The position numbers and the translations under genes are program-made. This document shows, in pieces, positions 22,027 to 33,854 of a stretch of DNA of 64,000 bases. Source of the DNA: Atkinsonella hypoxylon (taxonomy: Eukaryota > Ascomycota > Sordariomycetes > Hypocreales > Clavicipitaceae); the NCBI GenBank assembly GCA_000729835.1, contig JFHB01000027.1, positions 186,001-250,000 of the forward strand. Reading direction: 5' to 3'. Each line of letters starts with the position of its first letter. The stretch's first letter is position 1. The notes beneath the pieces were generated by a model that worked only from the letters and a program-made list of their open reading frames with translations, was not told the DNA's origin and ran no database searches.

Positions 22027-22427
22027 ATGCTCAAGTTTTCCACCCTCATCGCCGCTGCCGCAGTCCTGCTCGCCAGTCAGGCCATGGCCGCTCCTTCACA
22101 GGATATGACGGCGCGTGACGACGCTGTCTCTGATGGACAAGTGGTCATTCTCACTGCTACAGACCCATGTGAGTATTTGTGGAAGGATTGCCGCTCCTGG
22201 ACGACGGTGAATTAACCTTTGTGCTAGACTTTGCGTGCAACTGCCCCAACAACTGCTCTCATAAGGACGGCTCAAGCTGCAAGTACTACAAGAACTTCTC
22301 CGACAAGGGCCCAGTAGCCACAGGCAGTGAGTGTTTGCAGAAGTCCTTCGTGTCTTGAGAAAGTGAGTTCTAATAGTCTTTAGAATGTGGCTGGAAGGAG
22401 GGCCATCTTTACTGCTATGCTTCTTAA
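22027..22427 (+). CDS. Small secreted cysteine-rich protein
   Basis: Three exons: 22027-22168, 22228-22326 and 22384-22427, two introns of 59 and 57 bp with GTGAGT donors and TAG acceptors; the total is 94 residues. A clear signal peptide (MLKFSTLIAAAAVLLASQAMA) ends near residue 22 and is followed by a short acidic propeptide-like part. The mature C-terminal half has six cysteines in the order C-x-C-x3-C-x6-C, then C and a last C three residues before the end, with many Lys, Asn and Tyr. Six Cys in about 50 residues suggests three disulphides. Such proteins are candidate effectors, antimicrobial peptides or surface proteins in fungi, but I recognise no family and assign no function. Conserved splice phase (1 at both junctions) and intact frame support a functional gene. 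Confidence 0.82.
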
Positions 22428-25185
22428 GTCTCCCGCCGAGCTCATGACAGTAGGAGAATGTCCAAGGTGAAGGAAAGGGCGTGACGTGACGTCCTGTGAC
22501 AATCCGCACAGCTCCCTCACTGTTTTTGACCAGTCTTGAGTGCGGGATAACGGGAGAGTGGTTGTTCTAGCGTTTCGGTTGGACATGGACTACTCTATAG
22601 GTACGGCCCTTTTTGTCGAGCTGCCAGGCTTGGTTTAGATGAATAGCACTATGAATTATGATTATCTGTTTAATTTTGCGCCCGTGATAATTTATTTATT
22701 GCCTCTTTAGTGTCGGGTTTTCAGACTTGTGCATCAGCTACAGGCTCTGGCAAGGAGCGGCTACCTTTGCCACAACAGTCCTGCGCGGAAACATATGGAT
22801 GGATAGGCACCGACAATCACATGAGACATCCTGATTACGAAGAAGCAAGACGAGAACTTGATACCAGCCGAGTTTATCGGCATCTAGGTGCAGGGAAAGG
22901 CACAGAATATGCTGCTGTTGAAGTTGCTTTTGCAACGCTCAAATTTGCGCTAGTCTTCACGTTATCAGCAAGCTTCGAATTCAGCTTCGACTTAATCTTC
23001 AAGTGTAACAGCATCGTCTGAGCTTGCGCCCACCCTTTCTTGTCCTTTGCCGACTGCGAAAGGTCTTGTAAAAGTAGGCGTTCACTCGCACGTCATCTTG
23101 GTTCGGCTTGGTTCGGCTTGGCTCGGCTAAGCTCGGCTAAGCTCGATCAATTCCGTACGTGGCTGTCAGGGAGAGTGTTTTGTTTCATGGCTTGCTTGGG
23201 CAAACTCGGACTGATGATACATCAAAAGTGCTATGCCACAGATCACTCTGCGTCATCGGAACATCATTCAGTTTTGGAAGAACGAGGCTAGAGTCTCCTC
23301 GGCAGTCGTATGGCGCTTACGCGGAACAGTCACGTAATACTTGCAATTCTTTCTGTCGTCAGCCTCACTCTCACTCTCGCTCTCACGAGTCACCAGAGTC
23401 ACCACAATGGCAGAGCCCATTCGCGCAGTTCCGGACGGGCAGCTGAAACATGCATAAAACACTCATTCATGATTGCCGACGCCATCAGAAGCAAGAATGC
23501 TTGTTGTTTTGCCGACAATGTGCATCTCTGGGAGGAACATGGGGGCCAAGTTGGGCTCACTCCGTGATTCCGGCAACTGGTGTATGGCGAGGCTGGAGGC
23601 GACCGTCCGATCGCTCGAGGACACGGCTTCCGAGGCAAGCTTGCGGAAGGATCTCATTGAGACGAAGGGCGCGGCATACACGCTGTGATCAGCATTTCAC
23701 CCGGCAAGGCCATTTGGGTCTGGCCTACAAAGGCTCGGTATAATGCGTATAATGCATGCTGTGCCCCCCCATCACAGATCACAGGCTGTCTTGATGTTCT
23801 CCTGACCGCTACTCCGAGCAGGTTCTGTCCCAAAAAGACCTTCAGTTTTCAGTCCCTGAATCGTTGAATCGTGGCTTCATACATGTGAGGCATTGCTGTG
23901 CTGCATGGAACAAGCACATAAACTGCGACTTTGTGCTCCACTTAGTTTCCGCCATCGCCGTCGATAGCTTGGAGATTCAGACTAGTTCGCCAAGTCAAGC
24001 GCAACTGGGGTTCAAATCAATGAAACGAAACCAATAAGTGAGAGTGTTTGTACTGGTAACTGGTAACTGGCAACTGGAGTGCGAAAATACCGGAGAGCAG
24101 GTCTCTTGTATACCAAGGTCCAACATGATGCATGCATATGATATATCCTTGCTACCTTTGCTATGCAAACTCGTTGAAACTTGAAAAGAAATGGCTTCCC
24201 TCACGAACCAATGGCGCCGCAGCGCTGCCCACCATCTCGGCAGCATTTAGTCAACCGCATGTATGTGCTATGCGCTGGACCAAGCAGACTGCGCCGAACT
24301 TCTGCAAGACAGCCTCATCCAGTCACCGAAAGGTAGGCCCTAGTAGACTAATGTACTCGGCTGCACAAATGGGTCGAGAACAGGCCTCTGTTAGTCGTCA
24401 TGGGCCGCGCTTGATCAAGCTGGCTAGCGATTTCATGCAAAGTTGCCTCATTTTTCTTGTGCCCCGTTTTCCTTGCTCGAGCGCCAGTGTGGTTGATCCT
24501 CTACGTCCATGATATGTCTGCAGGAGCTGTGTTGGATCTAGTAACCGAAAGCTGGACATAATCACGGGTTCGTGTTAGTCCGTACTGAAGGAAGCGAATT
24601 AACCACAAACTCAGACTAAGGGAATGGACCTAGTTGCATTTCCGCTCCCAGATCAGTTGTCCAGAAAAGGAAAGGAAAGGTATATCGGAGCCAAGCCAGA
24701 TGTCTTGCCCGGATGGCATGTCCTCTGCCGTCACAAAGATCGAAAGATCACAAAGATCACAAAGATCACCGGTGCACCACAGCTGTCGCCTGGTACCTAC
24801 TACACCTCATCCTTTAATTTGAAAGCAGCCACATACAGAATAATGACCCCCGTTGCCATTATCATGTCAAGTCGGGAACAGATTCCCCCGCATCCCACTT
24901 GGCTTCCAAGTTCCCACCCCCCCCCCCCCCCCTGCTCACTGGGCCTGGTCACGAAGGAATCAACGCGACTTCATCAACCGCCTCACTTCGTAGACTCGGA
25001 GGGTGCCGTGTCTTTGGATTTAATCAAAGTAAGCCGAATCTCGAACGACTCTGCTGCCACCAGAACGGCTTCGTTCGCGCCCCAACTTCATATACTTAAT
25101 GTTCTGATCCGTCCCGTTCCATGGCCTATAGCCCGCACTCTTCATCTTCAATATATGATTCAAGTGAAAGGTCCTTCAAAATTTG
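22428..25185. other. 2.7 kb without a supported gene
   Basis: Contains a tandem of degenerate GGCTTGGTTC/GGCTAAGCTC units (about 23100-23145), CTCTCA-type repeats near 23365 and a C16 run (24917-24932). The longest frame (24624-25229) runs through the homopolymer, lacks domains and overlaps the next gene out of frame. No gene is supported. Confidence 0.55.
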
Positions 25186-26156
25186 ATGGCACAACAACTT
25201 CCACCCAGCGTAACACACCAGAACGTTGATGGCCCTCACCGGCCACAGCCCGTAGCCCAACACATGCCGCCGCATCAAGCGGCAGCCATGCAGCAACCAC
25301 CACTTCAACAAGGCCACACGCCGGCGTTCCAGCTTCATGGCTCTGCAGGGGACCTTCCGATCCATTCACGACTGATACAACCACAAGCAACGCTGTCTCA
25401 AGAACGCACATCTCGACATGGCGTCGAAATCAGCGATCTTCGTCAAGAAATCATGACGGAAGCGGATGCACGTCAGCTTTTGTCAACTTACATCATCATT
25501 CGAATGGAAAAAGCCTACAACCCCAACGAGACAGACGAAGTAGGAAAACCCATGGTTCCCAGCTGGCAGCGGATAACCATCACAGAGGTAACGGATATTG
25601 CTCAAGAGGATGTGGCCCGCAAAATACGTGAGCTGGTCAAAGAAGGCCCCGCCGTGGCCAACAAAAAGGACAATATGTCGTCCGCATTGCAGCGACAGAT
25701 TGAGAAAGCGCAGGAACGACTTGAAATGCGGGAGCAGGATAATCGATATGAGTACATACTTGCGCAATTAAGCTGGAAGTTGAAGAGAATCGATGAAACA
25801 AGCCCCCTCTTCGAGCTATACGGGGGCAAGAAAGACAAGGATAAGAGGAAAGACAAAGACAAGAGCAAGGATAAGGACAAGGACAAAAAGAAAAAGAAGA
25901 AGGAAAAAGAAAAGGTCAAGTCTAAAAAGTCCAAGGATCAGAAGGACGAAAAGGACAAGGATTCTGCAAAATACGACATGGCGTCAGTTTCAGCGTATTT
26001 TAGGCGAGTTCCTCGTCGAGATGTAGATGCCATGAAGATGTTTCAAGAAAAACAGAGATCGAGGGTTCGACAACCAGCTAGTCAACACATGCAAATGGAC
26101 CACCAACAGATACCTCCTTCAGCTCGGATCCCATCTCAGGTACCCGACCAGAGGCC

Positions 26157-26201
<45 letters not shown>

Positions 26202-27189
26202 GGCTATGCCAGTACAGCATCAGATGCATCAAACCAATACTGGCCAGACAACGCTTCCGAGACAATTGATGCCTCAGATGCCACCAATCCAGCAAAAGTT
26301 ACCTGCGCCAACAGCAGCACCGCCGCCTCTCCGACCCGTACACCCTGCCCAGCCTCCTATGCCACCAACCCTAGGAAATAATGGACATCAAAGAGTCCCA
26401 GATGCAAATGTTCGACAAGTAGGTCGCCAGAGGACACCAAAAGCCAATAAAGAACGAGAGAAAAGCCCAGGAAGCTCTTGTGCTTCTGAAGATGATTGCG
26501 ACTCGGAAGGCAGCGACTGCATAACCCCAGAATCTTCCACAACCTCCCGCTCGCAGTCATACTGCCATACAAGAAGCGGCAAGTACCGGCACCGCCGACC
26601 GGAGCGACTAGAAGGATTCAGCCTTGACGGACCCCGCAGGCACAACAAGCAAGATCAGGATCATACTCTACCTCCCAGTCCACCTTCGACGCAGCCTTCG
26701 CCAAGGCCGGCAATGTTACTGCCCCCCGTGGACCTTGAATCAATCAAAAGACAAGCTTATAAAGAGGGCATGGACGATATCGTTGCCTCTCTCCGACCGC
26801 TGGTTGTTCAAAGCGCGAGCCCACCCCTCTCGCGTTCCATGTCTTCGAATGAAGCCCGTCGTGCGATGCGCGATGATCTTCTCGACCAGATGGACGAGCA
26901 GCTGGATTGGGGAGTAGAGGTGGGCAATCGGCGGCATCGACGGTACATGCGAGATAGGGACTACTATTACGACATACTAGATGGAGTGGTAGATCGTAGG
27001 CGCAGGCTAGAGAGCAGGCCCCGTCGGCGTAGTGAGTTGCTGGAAGAGATGTTGGCTGAAGGCAGCTATGAGCCAGACACTCGTTGGGCTGTTCCGAGAG
27101 CGCAATCGTACATGAGATCCAGACAGGAAAGGGGCGAGCGGCAGTTGGTCAATGCCTTCGCTCCGACTGGACCGTACTATCGATGGTAA
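25186..27189 (+). CDS. 667-residue low-complexity orphan protein
   Basis: Single exon starting at ATG 25186 (MAQQLPPSVTHQN); no better upstream in-frame ATG is seen. Residues 80-215 form the most protein-like part, with an amphipathic helical region containing RQLLSTYIIIRMEKAYNP and a later helix-rich segment ending ILAQLSWKLKRID. Then come a very basic/acidic tract of alternating Lys and Asp (about residues 217-262), a Gln tract of about 15 (325-339, mixed CAG/CAA), Pro/Gln-rich linkers, a Ser-rich acidic patch, and a C-terminal block rich in Arg, Tyr and Asp with MRDRDYYYDILDGVVDRRRR. No signal peptide or membrane segment. The composition suggests a nuclear or RNA-associated protein, but this is inference only; I do not recognise the family. 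Confidence 0.8.
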
Positions 27190-27770
27190 CTCGTAAACAA
27201 AACATAACTCATGCATGTTGGTACTTTCTTCTTGTTTGCGTGGGAAGGAGGGGAAGGGCAAAGATCGGGTTTGATCGGGTTTGATCGGGTTTGATCGGGT
27301 TTGAGGAATGGTAGGGTCCGTTTCCTTGTATCAATAAGTGGTGATGCAAAGTACCAGGTACTCCGCACCATCCTCCTCGCAAGCTGTAAATTAACTAATG
27401 GTGGTCGCGTTCGCGTTCACGCCTTACCTAGCGGAATGGACCCGTGGACGTGACTGAGGCGCGGGGGGTTGTGGGCTGGCTGCTCCTGCATTTGAGGAGG
27501 TCTGGTCAACTGGTGCCAGACCAAATACCGGCATCCGCAAACGCGAATATCCACCACACCACATCCGCAGATGGTTTTCTTTCTTTCTTCTGAATTCACG
27601 ACTCCTGGGCCAGGTGCATCAGAACTGGGCCAAAATATCCCACCGTCGACCCGACATTGTGACCGTGTCCTCCGTGTCCTCCATGTCCTGTTGACCTGGT
27701 CCAGTGGTTAACTGCGCATACCCCAAAACCACATCTTGCTTGTTCCGACATCGCCTAACCATACCTGTTT
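27190..27770. other. Intergenic region before PIF1
   Basis: Carries the 3' end of the orphan gene with a 10-bp tandem repeat and the PIF1 promoter. Nothing else is seen. Confidence 0.55.
27263..27302. repeat. Four perfect copies of a 10-bp unit
   Basis: GATCGGGTTT repeats four times without a mismatch, starting 74 bases after the stop codon of the orphan gene, probably in its 3' untranslated region. Confidence 0.9.
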
Positions 27771-30414
27771 ATGACGGCTGGCATCACCAGCCTACCTATC
27801 CGTTCCTCGCCGACATTTCGCAGCCAGGTGCATCTAACCAAGAAATTGGCCCACGCTCCTGGCTCTGCTGCCAACTCAAGCACCATAGCCGGAACCATGT
27901 TCCAAAAGGCTAATCAAGCGTACAAAAACGCTGCACCACCACAGCGTCCCGCATTGGCGAAGCAGCTTTTTCCCTCTAGCAGTCCGACTCAACCCAATTC
28001 TGATATCCGAGATCAGTTTAAGAAGTCAAACCTGACGAACTCTATGGCTTCTGCTGGTCTGTCGGCGAGGACGACACAATCTCCTACAAACCCACTAGAT
28101 GATCGAGTCAATTCGACGCTGGCGGCAACCAATCGTGGTCATGCATCCAAGATATCATCACTATATTCCACGACCTCTGATTCCTTCAAGTCTGAGCCCA
28201 GCTTGATCGATCTGACTAAACCTGAAGCAATTTGCAAACCAACGTACGAACCAGTGTACTTTGTTGAAGACGACTTCAGCGACGATGCCGATCTCGACCT
28301 CGACTTTGAAGCGCCATCGGCCCTCCCTATACAACCTAAACCCGCGAGCAATGAGCATCTACCCCCTCCTCCGCCTTCAATGCCGTCTCAAAGCGAGATA
28401 CAGATACCTTGGTCGTCGTCGCCCGTGTCACATAAGCGCCCGCCAGCAAATCAACGCACCGTTTCTGCCGCGTCCGATATGTCTCGTTCATATTTGAAAC
28501 GAGATTCTTCAGATGACCTCGAGAAAATCGAGCCTCCGGACGCGAAAAAGACGAAAAAGAGGGTCTTGCCGGCTAGTTTTCGCGAGCAAGATTCTGTCAA
28601 TGAAGATGATATTGAAGACGACAGATATGTACCAGCTGGCTTGAAGACTCCAGCACAGAAAGCAAGGGCTCTCTGGGACACGTCCGCCAGTGCGATCAAG
28701 GAGCAAAAGAAAATGTTCAAAATTCAAAGGAATTTTCGCAATACAGACACTGGGACAGATATTGTTCCCGAAAAGATGCATGACGTGGAAGATCAAGCTG
28801 TTAAGGCGGTTCCCATTTCTCTCAGCAGTGAGCAAGAACATGTGCTTGACATGGTGGTAAATAGGGGTCAAAGTGTCTTCTTCACGGGAGCAGCTGGTAC
28901 TGGAAAGTCTGTCCTGATGCGTGCCATTATACAAGAATTGAAACGAAAATATAGCAGTGACCCAGAGCGAGTTGCTGTCACTGCTTCTACAGGACTTGCC
29001 GCTTGCAACATTGGCGGCATTACGCTCCATAGTTTTTCAGGTACCGTGCTGTTCGACGTTCTGAGATATACGAAATGATCTACGTAGATACTGACTAAAT
29101 TCAGGAATCGGTCTGGGCAAGGAGCCCGCTACAAATCTAGTCAAGAAAATTCGTCGCAACCCGAAGGCCAAAAATCGGTGGCTTCGTACAAAGTGCCTTA
29201 TTATTGATGAAATATCCATGGTGGATGGCGACTTGTTCGATAAACTTTCTGCAATTGGGCGAATCATCCGCAACAACGGCCGGCCGTGGGGAGGCATACA
29301 GTTGATCATAACAGGAGACTTTTTCCAGCTACCCCCCGTCCCGGACTCAGAAAAGCGTGACGTCAAATTTGCCTTTGACGCAGCAACATGGAGTACATCT
29401 ATTGATCATACCATTGGTCTCACACAGGTTTTCCGTCAGCGAGATCCTGAATTTGCCAGGATGCTCAATGAAATGCGCATCGGCAGGATCAGCCCGGGCA
29501 CTGTAGATGCCTTTAAAGCTCTCGCACGGCCTCTCAAATTTGATGACGGAGTGGACACTGCCGAACTCTATCCGACTCGCGCGCAAGTCGAGAGTTCCAA
29601 TGAAAAGAGACTGCGCGACTTACCAGGCAAGATCCATCGGTATGAGTCCATCGACTCTGGTGATCCCCAGATTCGAGACAAGCTTCTAGTTAACATGATG
29701 GCACCCAAGGCACTGGAGCTAAAGGTTGGTGCTCAAGTGATGCTGATAAAAAATCTAGATGAGACTCTCGTCAATGGATCTCTGGGGAAAGTCATTGCCT
29801 TCTCTGATGAAAGAACCTTTGAAATGGGAGGGGGCAACGCCTATGACGATTCGATGGAAGACTCAATAACGAAAGCCAGGCGAAAGCTGGCAGCATTCAG
29901 CCGCGACTCCGACGTTGGTCATAATCCTCATCAATATCCTGTAGTTCAATTCATCTCTACGGGTGGCGTGCCTCGCGTTATTCTTTGCCAACCGGAAGAG
30001 TGGAAAGTGGAATTACCGAATGGCGAAATTCAGGCGAAGCGTTATCAATTGCCGCTTATTTTAGCTTGGGCGCTTTCCATCCACAAAGCTCAAGGACAGA
30101 CGTTGGAACGAGTAACGGTCAACTTGGGGAAAGTATTTGAGAAGGGCCAGGCATATGTTGCGCTTAGTCGAGCTACGACGCAGCAGGGTCTTCGTGTGCT
30201 AGGGTTCGAACGGTCCAAAGTCATGGCCCACGAGAAAGTCGTCGAATTCTACGGACAATTGTACTCGGTAGCGGATGTTGCTAAGGCGCGACCTTCGTCG
30301 ATTGCGCATTTTATCCGCAACAAAAAAGGCACGACATCCCTTGACAAGCCGAGTACAGTCAAGAGCACGGATATGGATGACGATGAGGAAGCTATGGCGT
30401 CTTATGGCTGTTGA
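27771..30414 (+). CDS. pif1: PIF1-family 5'-3' DNA helicase
   Basis: Exons 27771-29040 and 29105-30414 with a 64-bp intron (GTACCG donor, TTCAG acceptor) give 859 residues. Superfamily 1B helicase motifs are all visible: Walker A GAAGTGKS (near residue 374), Walker B IDEISMVD (near 457), motif [12 protein letters not shown], and motifs [13 protein letters not shown] and YVALSRAT (from about 749). The first 370 residues are disordered and Ser/Pro rich, as in other fungal Pif1 proteins. Pif1 unwinds G-quadruplexes and removes telomerase, and in yeast also maintains mtDNA. The first 42 residues contain Arg, Lys and Ser but no acid, resembling a mitochondrial presequence; a second ATG with good context is at codon 43 (27897). 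Yeast Pif1 uses M1 and M40 to make mitochondrial and nuclear forms; the same is plausible here but inferred. Confidence 0.95.
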
Positions 30415-31582
30415 TAGTACGTCTAACTTAGGGCACTGAACAGGCAGACCTAGGATTATCGTTGTAAGCGTTTGTAATATTATGGTGGCGCACTTTTTGA
30501 CTGGCGTTTAAGGGAACATCTTGATGGTTAGGCTTCAATATCATGCCGTGGCTTCATTTGAATTGACAATTATCTACTCTATACTTTATCTATACATCAT
30601 AACCTGGAAGATGGGGAGCTGACTTGATCATAGGAGATTGAAAGGTGGAGAGTGTTCAAACGTACAAAACACGAATGTCAATCTGCGACAGGAATGCTGA
30701 CCAATTATTGTTATAGATCAAAAGATTTAACGGGATAGCCAATGATATACTTAGAATTACTTTAGAGCTAATCTCGAGAGGCTACACATGACATAATGGC
30801 TGGTAACTCTAACCTCTCCGTGCACTTTAATGCTAACCAATCGGAAATGAGTCTGGTATAAAATGGAGCGCTCGAGGTCACTGGTGTACCCTTGAATTGC
30901 TGGGCAGGCCGGCCCACACACCCGTCACCTTCCTCATTAACTACGTACCTTGCGCAGACGCAGGGCGTGGTGAGTGAGTTTACGCCTATCGATAACAAAA
31001 TGCAAAATGTTGCGGCGTACAACTTTGAGTAGTGGCCGACCGGGGACTTCGCTCAACTTAATTTCCATCTCAGGAGCTTTCCTGACACGCGCACCACGAC
31101 GTAATATTGAAAGCGATCTCTGACGGGGACCGTGATATTTAAAAAAAAAAAAAAAAAAAGGAACAGCACGTGCTCGCTCAGACGGCGTTTCTCTCTTTTG
31201 TGGCGTGTCAGCTACTTACTCTACGACTGCTCGAGACTACCTTCACCCTAGAGCAAGCAAAGAACACCAACACTACCACGGTATCCACGAGCGGATTGGA
31301 GGAAGCTAGGATCACCATTAGGGCTCCCTCCTGGCTCAGGAATCGTCACCGAAGCCTCGGCAAAACGACATCTGGCGTAGCAAACTGATCAGCCGTGCTT
31401 CTCGATGGGTTCTTTGGTGTGAGGTGTTCAATAGCTGGTACTGTATTGACGTCAACAAGTCTAGAGGTGGTTGCAACTCGGAGACAAACACCACGGTTGA
31501 TTGAACTGTCCTACACAGTCCAGACCTACCCTCTTGAGGAGGCTCTTGAGGAGGGTTTGGCTTTCCCGGGCCTTGGAGCAAG
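30415..31582. other. EDC3 upstream region
   Basis: 1.2 kb between two plus-strand genes, with an A19 run at 31141-31159 about 420 bases before the EDC3 start. No gene is supported. Confidence 0.55.
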
Positions 31583-33854
31583 ATGGCGAGCCAATTTATT
31601 GGCTTGCACATGAGCGTTGTGCTCCGCGAGCCTCCTAGGTATCGTCTCACAGGCACTGTGAGTGATGTCGAGGCGGGAAATAGCCTCACCTTGACAAATG
31701 GTATGTGCCTGTGTTATTGGTATTCGGTGCTGCACAGCATCAATTTACGTCAATATCGCTAACTTCGTATGCGCTATAGTCTATATCGTTGCCACACGGG
31801 AACGAGCCCCAATAATGAAGATTGATGCTGCCAACATTGCTGATCTCTTCGAAATACCCCCGGAGCAAGCGTCACCCACAAAATACTCCTCTCCTGTAGC
31901 GGAAATCCCTCATTCATACACTCAGCCTCCTCCGCCGCAACAGCCGCCGCAACAACAGGCCTTTGTCGATCCGGCTATTCTGAGCGTAGGTAGACGGCCA
32001 AACTCCAACACATCATCTGCTCTTGCTAGTCGATCACAGGAGCGGGCCGATTTTTCGGCACACCATGTACATGCTCCAGGCGTGAACGTCAGAGGTGCCG
32101 AACAGACCATCTTGGATTCAATCCACGGCATGAGATTGAGTCAAGGCAGCAACTCAGGGGAAAAGACACCGACGGCTCCAGAAACTTCATCTCATAAGAA
32201 AAAGAGCCGTTCTAAGCTATCAAAAGCGTCGAAATTGCAGCCACACGTTCAGGAAGGCAATGGTTCAAATCTGAGTGGGCAGCATGGCAAGGGTTGGAGG
32301 CAGACACCTATATTGCAAAGCACATCGTCGTTTCAACCATTCAACTCTCTCAAGAAACACGGCAAAGGGATGAAAGCGGCGACGGACCACGGTTGGGCGT
32401 CAGAAGATGTGACGGAGGAAATGGGTGATTTTGACTTTGAGAACAATCTCGCCAAGTTTGATAAGCGCACCATCTTTGATCAAATGCGCAAAGAAGATGA
32501 GGTGGACGATGCAGAACGTTTGGTGTCCCACAATCGCCGGCCGAAGCCAGGCACGAGTGGTGGTAAGAACTTCCACTACACGGAAATGGTGCTGGATGCA
32601 CCGTCTCCGCTTGGCGGACAGAATGCCCACTTTTGGAACAGCGAGGCAGATGTTGTGGTGAATGAGCCGGAGAAGCTGGCCGGTCGTGAGGCGAGAAACG
32701 GGTCTCTGCAGGGCGTTAATCCGTGGACAGAGAGCAAACCCGGGCTGTCTCGCCGGTCACAGTCTCGCAAAGCCAGTGCTGTTGCGGCTAGTCAGCCGCT
32801 CAGCAAGGTGAGTTCGAGTGTACGTCTTTCCCGCTCGTCCACAAGGCGCGGTACCCCGAAGACGGGCTTTCGTGATGCTGATGACCATCTGCAGCAGCGA
32901 GTTGAGCGAACCGGACTGTACCTCATTCCATCAAACCGCAGGCTAGAAGCGATCTCGACGTTACAAATGCTCAACTTGGAGAATATTGCTGCCAATGAAC
33001 TCGGATTTTCTGAAGCGCTCATGGCGGAAAATGCTGGGCGTGGTATAGCCGAAGTAGCCGTCATTGCATTGTCCGATCCTGCTATCAAGGTTCGGTTCGA
33101 GTTGGCACTCGCGAACTCATTAGCTGATGGCTCTTCGGCATCTGGCGCGTCTACGATTGTAGTATTGGCTGGAAACAATAAATCAGGTATTCGCGCCCTG
33201 GCAGCCGCTCGCCACCTGCGCAACAAGAATTTTGATGTCTTGGTGTGTCTGGTAGGGGTGGATCGGGAGAAAGACTTACTGGAGGATCTTAGGAGACAAG
33301 TACAGTTGTACCGAGCCTTCGGTGGTAAGGTGCACAACAAGGACGATTTTTTCGAGCACTTGCGAAGACCATCTGCTTCTGGGTCTCCAGTCTCGGCGTC
33401 TTTGATAATAGACGCGCTCCTAGGTCTGACGATATCATTTGAAGAACTGCGCATCGGCGACCAAGCTACAGTTTATGAGCTGATGGAATGGGCGAACCGA
33501 AACGAGGCGTTCGTCTTATCCGTGGACATTCCCACGGGCGTTGACCCCACATCAGGCACGATTGCAATCATTGACGGCTCACATCTGTACGTTAAACCCA
33601 GGTACGTGGTTGCCATTGGCGCACCTAAGAAGGGTCTCCTCGAGGTGGTGACGCCGCCTCACGATGGTGAACCGGGCGTTTCGAGCGGTGCTGCATCCGA
33701 CGATGAGTGGCGGTTGTTTCTTGCAGACATGGGTCTCGGAGGAGCAGTTTGGAGGAAGGCAGGAATTAAGAACCGCAAGGGCATCGACTTTGACGGTAAG
33801 TGGGTGCTGGAAATGCGGTACCGCGGCGTGGATGTCGAGCATGATGAAGACTAG
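31583..33854 (+). CDS. edc3: Enhancer of mRNA decapping 3
   Basis: Exons 31583-31700 and 31780-33854 with a 79-bp intron in phase 1 give 730 residues. The small first exon encodes most of the N-terminal LSm domain (MASQFIGLHMSVVLREPPR, then LTGTVSDVEAG), which is completed after the intron by MKIDAANIADLFE. The FDF domain is seen as DFDFENNLAKFDKRTIF (near residues 255-275) and binds the DEAD-box helicase Dhh1/DDX6. The C-terminal YjeF_N Rossmann-like domain (about 410-700; AENAGRGIAEVA, VVLAGNNKSG, SVDIPTGVDPTSG) dimerises the protein. Edc3 acts in cytoplasmic P-bodies as a scaffold for Dcp2. The start is firm because a longer frame read through the intron misses the LSm sequence. Confidence 0.95.

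Noticed and set aside
24624..25229. 201-codon frame before the orphan gene
   Set aside because: It crosses a C16 run (poly-Pro), has no domain and overlaps the better supported gene out of frame.
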